Source of the DNA: Ischnura elegans
Taxonomy: Eukaryota > Arthropoda > Insecta > Odonata > Coenagrionidae
Length of the DNA stretch: 64,000 nucleotides
Assembly: GCF_921293095.1 (NCBI RefSeq)
Contig: NC_060253.1
Location: 76,359,992 to 76,423,991 of the forward strand
Direction of reading: 5' to 3'
Of the stretch, positions 20,416-33,300 are shown in pieces. How positions within the stretch are numbered: the first letter of the stretch is position 1; each line of letters begins with the position of its first letter. Under the pieces are notes generated by a model. The model ran no database searches, was not told where the DNA came from, and worked only from the letters and a program-made list of their open reading frames with translations. The translations under genes and the position numbers were made by a program.

Positions 20416-23400
20416 ATTTGCTCAAATGTACTATTATAACGAAATATTTCATACACTGCTATATCATACTCTATCGTAAATAAGTATTTTACTCTACATT
20501 TCTTCGTGGGACACATTTATTTTTCAATCATATGCCTTCATTCAATAGACGTCGAAGTATTTTTGATTGTTTTAATTTGGGTTATCCACTTTATTCCAGA
20601 ATATTTATTCAGGATATAAGGTGAAATAATCATTGCCATTTGAATCTCTTGTTATTTTAAATATTTTTATCGAGGAAATAAATGGGTGGACTGTTTTCTA
20701 ATGATATAAAACCAATTGATAACGTAACCCTAGTAAAGAAGCCTCTTCTACCTGCATGACGATGATTACGCAAAATATTTGTAGTTACAAAATTCTATGC
20801 ATAATAATTACTAATCAGAAATTACCGTTCGATTCTTCCCAAGTGATGCGATCGTAGCTGAAAAAAAATATAAAAAAGAATTAATATTAAGTTTACCACA
20901 CTGGGTGTATGGATGAAAAAATACTTACGTCACATCATATGACAAGGATTAAGTTTTTATTTTCACATTTATTGTGTGGTAAAACTCTTATATTTTTAAA
21001 TTTTCAAACGAAATTTTCATTTATTCTTAAATTTTAATATGAAACTTCGTAGACAAGGTTGCTTGGCGTCTCATTCCCCTTCCGTCTTAATCACTTCGGC
21101 CGAACTCCTCAGAAGCCATCTAATATTCAGAAATTCATTATCTCCCGATGGAGAAAAAAAATTATCTTCTGGGACTTTTTCTGTAATAAAGGATTGGGGT
21201 TGAACTCACTCCAACCAAATCCTAACTTTCATTGACTTCCTCCAGCTGTTGGGCTAAAATCAAAACAGTCATTTATTGCTGAAAACCTTTTTACCCTCAA
21301 ATGTGAGAAGAAAGATAAATTCGTGCTGCTTATGGACTAGTAGTGCTTTTAAGTGCGAAAACAGTTGCCCTTCCTGCAATCACGCTGTGCTATCCATTCC
21401 ACCCGGGTGGATGAGAAAGGAAAGGAGCGAATTTTTATCGTCACGATTGAATTGTGAGCGCTTTGGGCTCAACCTTTCACCAATTTTTGGGTTTCACATC
21501 CTAACTTACATTTCCAATTCTTCTGTCTCATCCACGAACTTTTCAACGATATTAAGGGCTAATATTAATTTTCAAACTTTGACCTCTCAGAAAAAAAAAA
21601 CGATTTCATTAGATGAAGTATCCCTTTTCTTTTTGGGTTTCATTAAAATCTTGGGTATCGCGATATCAAGATGTAAGAATTGGTTATGAAATTGCCTATT
21701 TAGAAGTCCATTCTGCTTTTGCTCCGATAAAACAACTGTATTTTTGCTATTGTTATACCTACGTTGAATTTCGTAACCTGAAGTTTTTCCTGCGCGCAAA
21801 AATGATAGACATGTGAAAATCTAGGGATAAATAGTGCACGGAATCGACCAAGAAATGCTATATCCTTCACATAATATAATAAAGATTTTTTGCTCATTTA
21901 CTAATGCGTATTTATAAATGAGCCAGGCGAAATAAAAATTTGCAATATTTGGTATGGATTACTTTTTCCCACGTAATTCCCCATGATTTTCTCCATAAAT
22001 TGAAAAGGTAAAAATAATTTTATAGTTGAAAAAAGATAGGGTCCCTTTTGAACGCTGAACACGTTTTTTAGGAAATATTATTTCTACAAGCAATCGATGA
22101 GTATTCTATTTGTACAAAGCTGGGCCAATCTTGGTGAATCTTCGTCAAGAATGGCAAAACTTATAAATATTTATGCAAATGCCTAAATTAATCTGCTATA
22201 AATTTTAAGAGACAGCTGTGCGAAAAATCATCCTTAAAGATAGGGCCATCCTAAAAGATGGAGTCTTGGGTTTCTTTTTCAAGTTTCTCCTTGAAAATGG
22301 TTCCCATTTATTATGTAAATTGCATCAAGACAAGTTTGTAAAAAAGATTTGTTCTTTTCGCAATTCAACTGATTTTCAGATGTCTTTATTATTGTATCTA
22401 AGAGTTTGTATTCTAAAATTGACACTGATTTATGTTTCAATAACCTTGTTTTTACTGCTATCTCAAATTTTACTATATGAAAAGAACGGATTCGAAATTT
22501 TTTTTCGTGGAAATGTAAAATTTTCATTGAACCTTATGCAGTAAGCAATCAAATCATTTTTCGGATTTGTTGCCATTTGTATATTTCACCCCATTCCACT
22601 CTTCCGCCTTTTGATGCACGGATTTACAAAGAAATTCGGTTAAAATCTTTTTCATCGCAATGCACGTTTCGATTGTTTTTCATTCGCGCGGCATTGTGAC
22701 TTTGCGAGTGAAAAAGTTTGGGCATTAATAATGAATATTCATGATCCGTAGCTGCATCCTCCTTTTCAATGAAAGAGCTCAGAGTCGCTCAATGGTCACA
22801 CCAGATGCGTCGTCAGAATATTTCATGCGAGTGAGTATTTTGCGTCAACGTGCTCTGCGAGTGAAGATTTGATGACCTGGGAATGTAAATTGTGTCAGTT
22901 TGTCAATATTTACGGCCAAAAGAGAGCGGAGACCTCAATGTCAGTCGATCAATAATTACTCGATGCCCAAAAGCCATTGCAATGATATCCCTGTGGCTAT
23001 GAGTTTTAAATAAATATGTGGTGAGTGTCATTTTGCGGAAATATTCTTTCTAGATATCTCACGGGAATCGCAGACATAACAGGTTGTAAATAGTGGATAC
23101 TCACGAGTGCATATTGCATGCTGGAATAATGCTGTACGCGCGTGCTCATGTAATCGATCTCCTTGCGGAAATATATTAACTTCACGCTCAAAAATGTCGG
23201 CTGTGAGGTTGTCTGCATTAGCTTAGTTGGTGAAATTTTCCATGAAAAATATCCCCGCGCATGAAAAACGTTTATAAAGAATAAATAATCATAATTGTGA
23301 AAGATAACTATTTTTTAAAGAGCAGTACGTGCACCACGAAGAACTGACGTCATTTATGGCGGCATGAAATTTTCGCGTACCGAGGACAGTTACTAACAAA

Positions 23401-24045
23401 AAAGAGAAAGCCAAGAACTGGGAAGGCAATAGCTTCGTCAGCTTAATATCATTTTGGGCTATCGTTATTTTCTGCTTTAAATCGTGGGCTAGACTGCTTA
23501 GGTTAGGGTAGAGCTCTTGGGAACTAATTCATTTAATATGCTCGTATTTTAGGTAGAGGTCAGAGAGTCCCTTTCCTTAAACTATTTTGCACCTTGGAGA
23601 TTTTAACTTGGAAGCGTCAGAAGAATTAGATCAGATTTGAACGTGGATACTTGCGTCAATATATTAGTAATCGCTATTGGTATTCTAAGTTCAAGCGTAG
23701 GAAATCGCCATGCGTAATTATTACTCTGATGAACAGCCATTTCGTCGTCTTAGGTCTGTGATTTATTTTTGAGAAACTTTTCGCCGAAGGAAAAGAATAC
23801 GATACAGGATACTCTCTTTTTTCCTTAAGTCTTACAGAAGTCTTACTACGTATGTCTGCAGTATAATAGGAGTAACTAGACGAGTGTGTCTGATTTTTCT
23901 GTGGTCTATTTACGCGTCATTCACCCGGCACCAGTCGGAGAAGGATAAGGTTCATAAAAATGCTTGGTATGATCCATGCTTCACCTAGCCTAGAGTGATA
24001 CGTTTCACATAAGATGAAAAAAATAAAGTTTCGTGGGAGAAGAAA
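20416..24045. other. Noncoding AT-rich stretch
   Basis: No gene recognised. A 137-codon plus-strand frame (21276-21689) and a 108-codon frame (22218-22544) show no familiar domains, sit in AT-rich DNA and overlap frames on the other strand, so I do not call them genes. Confidence 0.4.
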
Positions 24046-24727
24046 AATAAAGACAGTTTTGAAATTTGCATGTCTATTTTATCCTAAAGCAGCTCAAAAA
24101 TTGGACAATATAAGGACGTCAGCAAAGTGGTTTTCCATTTTCGATTCGCTATATTCGTGAGAATTTCTCTGTCCCTATCTTCTATCTTATTAATACGTAA
24201 TCGTCGCGCTTACGAGGCGTTTTGTCACGAATACTCTATTGAATGCTAAAAAAAATATTGGATGTCAATTAGTTCGGTGTAAGGGAGAGAATTACAAGCG
24301 GAGATGTCAAATTAGTGATGCTAAAGGTGATACCAAGGCATGTTGGATATTGAAAAATAGTGGTGACTCATATTATATACATTTTATAGAAAATTGAGAA
24401 AGTGCCGATGGTATTATTGGTGAACAATATTGGCGTTAGCAGGTGGAAACTATCTCTAAGGTATCCTCGAGTAAATTTAATTACTAGCAGGTCCACTACC
24501 ACCAAAGGTCTTTTTTGAAAGTCTAAAGTAGTTGTGTGTGTTCATAAAGAGCATTCCTATTTTTTCTGTAATAAAGCGAGAGCAAAATTGGTTTAGCTTA
24601 CTCTATTTCAGATTCAAAACAAGACTGGAAACGGTGTAGCCAAGTCGGTGCAACATAACCTGTTTATTGACACAGTCATTTTGAAGGTATTTAATATGAT
24701 TGTAATGCGCAAACTTGGTTTTCTAAA
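24046..24727 (+). repeat. Dispersed repeat of about 650 bp, copy 1
   Basis: Matches 27535-28180 in direct orientation at about 80-85% by eye, with indels. Landmarks include CGTCAGCAAAGTGGTTTTCC, GTCACGAATACTCTATTGAA and CATAAAGAGCATTCCTATTT. A further matching tract (GGACTTTTCC...) at 24998-25055 suggests copy 1 was split by about 270 bp. No conserved reading frame was found. Origin unknown. Confidence 0.8.
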
Positions 24728-26130
24728 GACTTATCAGGTATGATCAATCAACCATTGCAATGACTAAACCTGTCTTTTTGGCCTTCTATTCATTACAAAC
24801 TACAGGATATTTTGCGGACATGAAGTGCGCTATATGTATAATTGTGTTTTGATGTCGATGGTTTAAAATAGCTCAAGATATATAAGAGATCAATCGGATC
24901 AGTAAAGAAAAAAAGTGAGATAAAAGCTATGATAGCACCAGTATGTCATATCTCAGATTGCCTAATATTTTAGAAACTTCGAATTTTAGAAAATTCGGAC
25001 TTTTCCGGGCTTATTAAAAAAGACCTGACTCTACATCGAACTATACTTTTTCCTACACCAGGTCAATTGATGTTAGTCTCATGAAATAGATTCCTCGCAA
25101 CTGAATCGCGGCGCTGGGCCAGCCAAAACTCTCCCTGGAAAATAATTTATGACCCTCTAAGGAATCAAGCTCGTTCTAAGGCGTCGGGCTTCGAGCGAAG
25201 GCTCCAGGGGCATTTGGGAAGTCTACAACCGTTGGAATTCTCTTGAAAGGGCCCTAGCGGGAACTGAAGCGATATAATTTCTCTTGGGGGACTCACAATC
25301 GACTCAGTGGCGTGCTTAAGCCTTAAATTCAGTTCGAAATCCATTAAAATAACGGATAACACCTTTCGCCTTGTGGTAAATCGACCGAGGAGAAATAAGC
25401 GAGAAATATTTCATAAAAGTAATGAGTTTATTTTTATTGTTTATTTTATTTGTCTTTTGTTTTTTATTTTATTTATCTATCATTGTTCATTTCCTTTTTC
25501 GATTTTTTTAGAAAAATATCCATGCCATTCCATTAACTTCAATGCTATCAATCGTCGAAATCGAATTGTGTTCAATGAAATTCTCAATACCCAATTGCAC
25601 TGTATTTGTTAACGTTGTCCTATCTTATATAATCTTCCATTTTATGGCCAGATATGGGCGCATGAGAATAAAGATACATTGATTCGACCTTTTAATCGAT
25701 ACAATGTTTGGTGGACGTTGCTTGCCTATTGTCTTTTAAGAAGTCAAGGTATATGTTTGAAACTATAAAAATGTGGTATTTTTTGGAATTTATTATGGTT
25801 CGTTGGCTTGTGAATAATTTGTAAGAAAACAATATGAAAAGTTTAATTAGTAGCATAGTGTTTTTCGGAAAAATTGGTGGCTGAAAACGACGAGAGATTA
25901 AGAAGACATGTTCAATACTATTTTTAAGGAGCAAAATAAAAGAAAAGCTATAAAAGTTACATTTATCAGATTGCCAAATTATTGAGAATAACCTTCAGAT
26001 GAAGAATAGTAGAGTTTGAATAAAAACCTTGCAATTGAATTTTTCAACTTATGGGATTATTTTACTAAAGTTTTCCTTATTTTTAAGTTATTTCTGCATG
26101 TAGAAGAGCTAGTCTGTCATGATAGTTAGT
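24728..26130. other. Noncoding AT-rich stretch
   Basis: No gene recognised apart from the continuation of the dispersed repeat near 25000. Confidence 0.4.
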
Positions 26131-26171
26131 TAGGAAAAACTACCACCAATAATTACTGGTAGTTTTTCCTA
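26131..26171. repeat. Perfect 15-bp-arm hairpin
   Basis: TAGGAAAAACTACCA at 26131-26145 is perfectly complementary to 26157-26171 across an 11-base loop. It is noncoding. It would form a stable stem-loop in RNA. Confidence 0.85.
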
Positions 26172-27268
26172 CGCATGTATATTATACGATTGTAGATTTT
26201 TAGGCAGAAGTTAATGTCGAAATATTTGTGCATATGGGGTGAACCCTACCCATAGTGTTGGCTTACTTTGAGCCTTATCTGAAATACCTCTCGGTAAGTG
26301 GTGAAAAAAATAGCATGACGTCAGTGTATTGGAAAAAATATTTATTTTCCTTCTTCAAGAAATTCCACTCACCTCACCTCGTCGTTTTCTGCTCTTATGG
26401 AGTCTTCGTGCTTTGCAGTCAGCCTTCAGGATGCTAAGGGATTGCCGGATTACTCGTTCAAACATACACTTCCCCGGAGAATTCTTGTCGCAAAAAATGT
26501 TCCTTGCTAAAGGCATTGAACTCCAGTTTGCGGGATGTTTAAATCGAATTTCTGAGTTATCCACGCTAGCAGTGAAGAGATCAGCCCATTTTCGAAGAAG
26601 CCGACGAAAGCTTTTTCCTTTAAGTTTTTTTTTTATGAAAGAGGTTTGATGGAACAAACTGCCGATTTTTCTGTTAGAAGTTGATGCTACTTTTCAGCAT
26701 AGGCATAACGAATAGTTAAACTAGTGAAGTGGTGGTTTATTTGTCATAGGGACCATGAAAATCAAAGGAGCAGTCCCTTTTGTGCTTTCTTTACCAAAGA
26801 AACAAATTCTGAATGACCATAAAAAATTGATAGCGAGTTTACAAAATTAAATTTATTCCTAAATAATTATTCCACACATTTCGGGAAACCTTTTAAATGG
26901 ATGGAATTGGTACATAGAGGTATTTTGAGTATCAATATCTGCTAGCGACACGATAAAGACATGTGAGATGAAAAACATTTTAGTTTTTATCGAAAAAATA
27001 ACATACATTTTAAATTTCTTAATTGAAAGCTATTAATTAAAAATTATTATTTAACTTTTTCCTGTGAAATATTTTTACAATAGACGGTATTTCAGCGAAA
27101 ACATCTGACTTCCCCTTTTTTAATTAATAAATGTTTTCTTTTTAAGTAAAGAGGCTTTGTCTTGAAATGTCAGTCACACGAGATGAAGCTATATTGAGAA
27201 ATGTGGAGCAAGAGCATTGGAGAAAATGAATTAACAACAATAAATTCTTTTCGGCTCGGTTGGTTACT
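26172..27268. other. Noncoding stretch
   Basis: Nothing recognised; two short opposing frames at 26329-26657 have no known motif. Confidence 0.4.
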
Positions 27269-27344
27269 GTGGCGATAACAACAGTTTTGTTCTTCGACCT
27301 GAAGACGCTGGCAGTAGTGCCAGCGAAACCGTTGCTATCGCCAC
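27269..27344 (+). repeat. Stem-GAAAC motif in a dyad, best copy
   Basis: CTGAAGA (27299-27305) is followed by a perfect 8-bp stem (CGCTGGCA / TGCCAGCG, 27306-27313 with 27318-27325, loop GTAG). GAAAC follows, its G being the last base of the stem. The whole lies between 20-nt arms 27269-27288 and 27325-27344 that pair at 17 of 20 positions. CTGANGA-stem-GAAA is the order of the hammerhead ribozyme core, but the stem here is offset by one base. Confidence 0.7.
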
Positions 27345-27534
27345 ATCAACCTACGCTCTAGTAACTGGAAATGAAGAACTTCTTTCTTAGGATAATGAAA
27401 AGTATAGAAAACTTTGTAATTCCAAACAAATATTTCATTTACGACCCAGATATGGACTAGGCGATTACGTGCCACGTCAAAACCTAAGTCGCACATTTTA
27501 TATTTATGTGAAATTTCGAAGTTCTCTTTATTTT

Positions 27535-28180
27535 TCATTATTCTAAGATTTTGCATGTTTATTTTAGATGAAAGCAGCTCAAAACTGGTCAATAGAAGGG
27601 CGTCAGCAAAGTGGTTTTCCGTTTTCGGTCCACTATATTCGTGAAAATTTCTCTCTCCTATCTTATTAATATGTATATTATCGTCGCGCTTACAAGGCGT
27701 TGTGTCACGAATACTCTATTGAATACTGAAAAAAATAGTGGATGTCAATTAATTCGGTTTATGGGAGAGAATAACAAGCGGGGATGTCAAGTTAGTGATG
27801 CTTAAGGTGATAACAAGGCATGTTGAATATTGAAAAATTGTGATGACTCATGTTATATACATTTCATAGAAAATTGAGAAAGAGCCGATGGTATCATTGA
27901 TAAAGAATATTGGCGTGGGTGTCCTCGAGTAAAAGTTATTACTAGCGGATCCACAACCACCAAAGGTGTTTTATGAATGGCTAAAGTGGTTGTGTGTGTT
28001 CATAAAGAGCATTCCTATTTGTGAGTAATAAAGTGATAGTGACATTGGTTTAACTTACTCTATTTTCGTTTGAAAACTAGAATGGAAACGGCGATGCCCA
28101 GTCGATGAAACATAAACTGTTTTTTTGACACAGTCATTGAGAAGGTATTTAATACGCTTGTAATAAGCAAACTTGGTTTT
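27535..28180 (+). repeat. Dispersed repeat of about 650 bp, copy 2
   Basis: Direct-orientation partner of 24046-24727, about 3.5 kb downstream. A further matching tract continues to about 28250. Differences are scattered substitutions and small indels, as expected for old noncoding copies. Confidence 0.8.
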
Positions 28181-28295
28181 ATATTTAAGGACTTTTCCAG
28201 ACTTGTCCAAAAAAAAAAGAGCTGGACGTATCTCAAAATAAACTTTTGAGTGTTAAGGAGGCTTCATAAAATCACGCCTGAAACAATGAATTATT

Positions 28296-28315
28296 CAATC
28301 TTAGGATTGTTGACT
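28296..28315 (+). repeat. LINE 3' tail fragment
   Basis: A 20-bp exact match (CAATCTTAGGATTGTTGACT) to the 3' tail of the LINE at 10724-10743. Neighbouring sequence does not clearly match, so it is a very short or old fragment. Confidence 0.5.
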
Positions 28316-28704
28316 TATTATTACGAGCAATGCGTCACGGAATAAGAACGTGAGAGTTTGAGTAATACTATCATTTACCTTTATCGAGATGAATTTCGAA
28401 GAGACCTTTTTCTATGAACGGGATACCTACATGGTGAAACTATGTGGTTAAAGTGGGTAACGTGAAAATGACTGAGGTGGAAGGCTTGCAGTGGTTTAAA
28501 AGGAGTTGGTTTAAGAATAAGTTGGTGTTCGCGAAAGTGGCCATGTCGGAAGTTAAGAGGGGTGGTGTGAAGAGGGCTGATTGGGGTAGTGGGCGTTCCG
28601 GGGACTGTAGGAGGGGAAGGAGGAAACCATAGCTTTCGAACCGAGATTTCGGTGATTGGACTCTTTTTGGCTCTTCAAGAATCTCCTCCTATATATTCTT
28701 TCCA

Positions 28705-28738
28705 CGTTTCGGAAGGGCTCGCCAACCCTCTTCTCTCG
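28705..28738 (-). repeat. Stem-GAAACG motif copy
   Basis: Minus strand: AGAGAAGA, stem AGGG/CCCT with an 8-base loop, then TCCGAAACG. Same class as 27299-27334. Confidence 0.4.
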
Positions 28739-28854
28739 CCCAAACCATCTTTCCCTATCGAACTGATCGAAGTGAGTTTTCGATGCTCTCCAATATCGAT
28801 ATTTTATTCTTAGGTCTGAATTCTTCGATATTATATGGTATCGATACTTTTACT

Positions 28855-28912
28855 TTAATTAAATTATCACAACCTATTCCTATTTAATTAAATTATCATA
28901 ACCTATTCCTAT
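28855..28912. repeat. 29-bp tandem duplication
   Basis: Two adjacent 29-bp units (28855-28883, 28884-28912) differ at one base (C/T). Confidence 0.85.
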
Positions 28913-29141
28913 TAGACATATATTCCTCCACTTCTTTGGTTCCTTCAAATTCCATTGATTTTTCAACTCGATTTTCTAGAAAATGTAAATTTCAGCACCG
29001 CATTCAAGGTATTCTCATTTCTGAACCCCGTTATGTCTGAGCGTGCCTTGACCCCTTAAAAATTTATTTTGGAGTCCATAACAATTGATGTACCAAATAT
29101 CCGAACGCTGTGAATGTCCATACTTTGTTAAAAATGTAACT

Positions 29142-29675
29142 CATCGAATTAAGCCCCTAATATATGTTGGGTTTCACATACCCAGACCAAGAACAGACTT
29201 ATTTAAACAAAGTTACCTATTCTTGGGACAGAAAATTTAATGTGAGTTACCAAAATACATAATCGACGAAAAGAATGTAGACAGATATTGCAAAAGTGTA
29301 AAGATGTGGTTGTTTGCTCATAGTATTGTTTCACATTTGCTTAGGTGAATGAGGTATTGTGATGAATGGAATGAGATGCAATGATTGTTTTATGTTAGTT
29401 AGTGATTTCATATTCTATATGTTCATTTATAATTGTTATGCTTACATATTCTATATGTTTCATATACTAGGGAGCTTATTATTTTTCAATACGAATGATC
29501 CAGCATGGTAACATTTTTTTGTGTAATATGCACAAAAGCACTCTAACTGAAGAAGAAATCGATACCCACAAAACGGAGTATTAACTCCAAAGGAATACCT
29601 ATGTTCCTGTAGCCATATAATTCTTAAAATTTATATTTGTGTGGAGCAATAAAAATTATTATATATTACTGTGAG
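29142..29675 (+). mobile_element. LINE 3' end, copy sharing tail with 36527-37262
   Basis: The frame at 29142-29347 reads PRPRTDLFKQSYLFLGQKI, stop, CELPKYI, and then CKSVKMWL. This is the usual C-terminus of CR1/Jockey-like LINE proteins (a polar PR.R stretch, a 'GP+.+N.LP' block and a final K.WL). One internal stop (29236-29238) shows decay. The 3' untranslated region runs to a TGTGTGGAGCAATAAAA tail with an AT-rich repeat ending near 29675. The upstream part is lost. Confidence 0.65.
29547..29575 (+). repeat. Possible stem-AAACG motif in LINE tail
   Basis: CTGAAGA is followed about 16 bases later by AAAACG without a clear stem. Recorded as a weak member of the recurring class. Confidence 0.2.
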
Positions 29676-30275
29676 CCTTGAAAATTGATCGTTTCTGATC
29701 CACTAAATTCATTTTTTTGCCGTCCAGAAATGTAAAACTCTTTGATTCTAATCCGTAAAAATGTACTTGATTTAGGGAAGTTCAATTTTCTATATTCCTT
29801 CTTTAGTGAGGCATCCTGCTTTTCATCTTTATTAATGAAATTATTATCATCATACAGGCTACAAGTTGGCTAGTTGCCAGGTGGTAACAGTTTATCGAAA
29901 TATCTGTTTTTTTTGTGAATTTTTAGCGGTAGTCATTTGGATTAAGGTCGTCGTCATTAGTTTACAGTCATTGGATTGGTTCGATCCAGCCATTCCCAAA
30001 TAGCCAACCTTTAAATATTTAAATACATTTTATTTTTTCCGTCCTTATCACAAGCTCTATCTCTATTTTAGGTGTTCCGTATCCATTCGTAACGCTTATT
30101 GTTAATTCGATAATTGTCACCTTTAGTTGGATTTAATATAGAATTGCTGTAGTTCTATTTGCTTGGAAGAAAGCATGACTGGTATGCAATAATTATGCAG
30201 AATATTACTATAATTCATGGTTAAATAAAAAACACAGTACTATTCCACAACCTTATATATTTTTGCAGTCTACTA

Positions 30276-30303
30276 GTTTCAACGTTACAACGTCATTATC
30301 AAG
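30276..30303 (-). repeat. Stem-GAAAC motif copy
   Basis: Minus strand: CTTGATAATG, stem ACGTT/AACGT with a 2-base loop, TGAAAC. Same class as 27299-27334. Confidence 0.45.
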
Positions 30304-33300
30304 ACTAACTGAGAGAAGCATACAACATCCAGCCTTATTTATCCAACAATAGTGTGAGGGGAAAAAAAAAAGGAGGGGGGGGGGGGAACTAAATGAGGAG
30401 CAGCATTGAGCATTGTTGGTTGGGCATTGTTGGTTGGATAGGAGGTTCAAAACAAAAAGTATAAAAACTTGGGGAGGTGTAATCACTAATATAGGTAGAT
30501 TGCAATATCTCGTCGTTTGCTTTTAAGTCTAAGTCGGTAACCCTTGTGGGGTTCCTAATTTTTTATGCCAATTAATACCGTTTGGTTGGTCTTTTTGTGA
30601 CGTATTTCTTGTTTGTCATCGTCATCAGCCAAGTTTTGCTTTGAACATGGAATTTATAAATATTGGTTGAGTTTCAATGGAGCATTTTAAACCTTACCTT
30701 CATTGAAACCTTGAATCGTAGGACCTCGCTCCCCTTCAGCCCGTGAACTATGCTGATGGAAAGGTTGAATACGAGCTGTTAAACAAAAGAGTTATTTATA
30801 TATGGAAAATGATAAAACGGCTATCGCTCGTTTTTTGGGGAGGTCCTAAAAATATTATGCTACAGCTTGCTTTGAAAATTGTATTTCACTAAAAATAATG
30901 TGGAAAAATATTTTCTTTCTTGCCGAGCTGAAAATGTGTGCACTCCACAAATTTTTTCAGGAAAGTCTAAAGTTTCCAACTTCAAAATATTCCACGCACC
31001 ATACTTTCCCCCACTTATTAACCTCAACGGTGTTGAGAAACTATCAGAAACACACTGGAGAGTAGAACTAGCACACTGGCAGAAGTTAAGTCATAGTTAT
31101 TTAGTTATTTTATCGACTCTCTTGGTGCCACCGAAATATGGTGATACAAGCGAAAAGAACCAACGTAAGTTTAGCACTTTGTGAAAAAAGCATAATATGC
31201 AGTTATTATTTTCGATATCAAAGTTATATTTTTTAATTTGCTAAAAACGAATTGTTTGTTGGTTATAATATTCTAATAAATTGGATAAAAGGATACAACA
31301 AAGTGTATTGACTTATTTTGCTTTTGAATCCTAATGACACTTTTCGCCCGTGAAGCAAAAGCCAATATATTGGTCCGTGGCACCAAGAGAGTGCAAGTTA
31401 TAGGTTACCGTAGTTAACCTGTTTCCTTTTATTAATTTTGCCTGAAAAAATTGATCATTTCGTATTATTTCTCGAGTTAACCCATTTATGTGCATTTCAA
31501 CCCACATTGAAATTATCTCTTTTTGGCGAAAATAATTTCTCTTGAGATGCTGTCAAGATCTGTCTGACCTTCATCTTTCCAAGACTTGTGTTCTTCGTCT
31601 TCCTCCCCCGCATTTCTAAACCATTCTCCCCGCTATCTCCCTCTCCACCCCTTCGCTCCCTTTCAATACGTCATTCAGCCACTTAGGTCGTCTCTTCTAC
31701 AACTCAAGCACCTTCCTTCCTCTCATCTGACGCCTCCTCGGCTTGTCTCCCTGAAATCCACCTCCAGCCAACTTTCCTTCGCTCCTGCACGCCCAACGCT
31801 ACCTGTCGGTTCGAATATTTCCTGTAGGAAAGAAGCACGTTTTGATTTTAAGGGCGCCGAAAGACACTTTCTTGCTGTGGAGGCATTGATAATTTTTTAA
31901 TCAAAAAAGTAAATACACAAAACTTTCCGCCACGTGTTTTCGTCATCGGTGACGTTGAGTAATCGGCAGAAACATGCTAACCTATGGAACTGGCAGAAAT
32001 TATGTTGAACAGTTGTAGGTTATCGTAGATGATTTTATGTATTATTTTCTCAATAATGAATTTTAGATTAGAGAAGTTGAGGATTTACCGTTATTTTCGT
32101 TCACTTTACCTGAAGGATTGTCGTCTTCTGTCTGTCTAATCTCTTACCCTTAAAAAAAATTTCACCTCCCAACTATGTACAGTAAACAATATAATCGTCT
32201 TACTTCTAATCCGACGTTTAGTCAGCAAGTAGGTAAGCCTACGCCATTCCATCTTGAAGGTTTAGCGCCCTTATTCTACTAAATTTGTTATAATTACGAT
32301 GAAAAATTCATATAATAATGGATGGGGCTTTTATTTTACAAGAATCTTACTGGGGATATCGGAAGAGGGAAGAGAGGGATTAGGCGGGTAAGCAGGGGTT
32401 GTATGGATGGGACAGAAGAGAATAGCTGTTCTCTATAGTGTGACATGCTCATTTGTCGTCGAAATCTTGAACACTCTTTCACGGTGCCTTTTTTGATCAA
32501 TATAGGTCTTTGTCTTAGAGTATGCTTTGATTGAATATTTTTTATTTAATTGGGGTCGTCAAAGTTTACCCTTTCATAATTAATAGCCGTGTTAGGTAAT
32601 AAATGGACGCCATTTTTTTATTTTAAAAAAAGAGAACCACATGCAGTATACAGCTGCCATTTAATAGTGGCCAGGTAACAATACATAAATCAGAGGACGA
32701 AAAAGCAATATAACAAGTAGAAAACAATAATTAAATTGAATAAAAAAAACAAAAGGACAACAGGAATCTTCAGGTACAGCCTACTTCAGTGACAGACCGG
32801 CTAGGGAAAGGCTTATGAAGGATTTCAATGGAAGTGCAAAGGGGTCGATGTGTCGATGTGGAGGGAGTGAGTTCAACACAGAAGTAATGCGGTATAAAAA
32901 CGAACGTTTAGTAAGAGAAAGTCTAGGAATGGGTATGTGAATTGGGGGATGAGAACGGGTGAATAGAATCAAATGCGGAGCAGAGAGAATAAAAATACCC
33001 GAATTTTTGTTCTTGTGTTTAAAATGACTTCTTACGATCCTTTTTTAATGTGACAAAAGATATTGGTTTTCCTCATCAAGAAAAGAAACTATATTGTTTA
33101 GCAAATCCTATCTGCAATTTCTTTTAATAGCAGTAATTTGAGGTATCCAAAATATTCTTTGTTACAAAAGTGTTTTTTAATTTATACCGCTAAGTTGAGC
33201 CGTAGAGAAATATCATTTTCTCTTATTATCTATGTAAATGATTAAGAATGCCAATATGAGAATTTATTTCCTATTCTTTTTTGTTATTCCGAGGAACTTG

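Noticed and set aside
21276..21689. 137-codon plus-strand open frame
   Set aside because: AT-rich, no recognisable domain, overlapped by frames on the other strand.
27299..27334. Calling this a functional hammerhead ribozyme
   Set aside because: Stem II is offset by one base, and no stem I/III with a UH cleavage site could be placed. The copies at 38421, 45802 and 51705 also lack a proper stem II. Only the resemblance is reported.
31586..31900. 104-codon Ser/Pro/Leu-rich frame
   Set aside because: Product of a pyrimidine-rich tract; composition explains the lack of stops.
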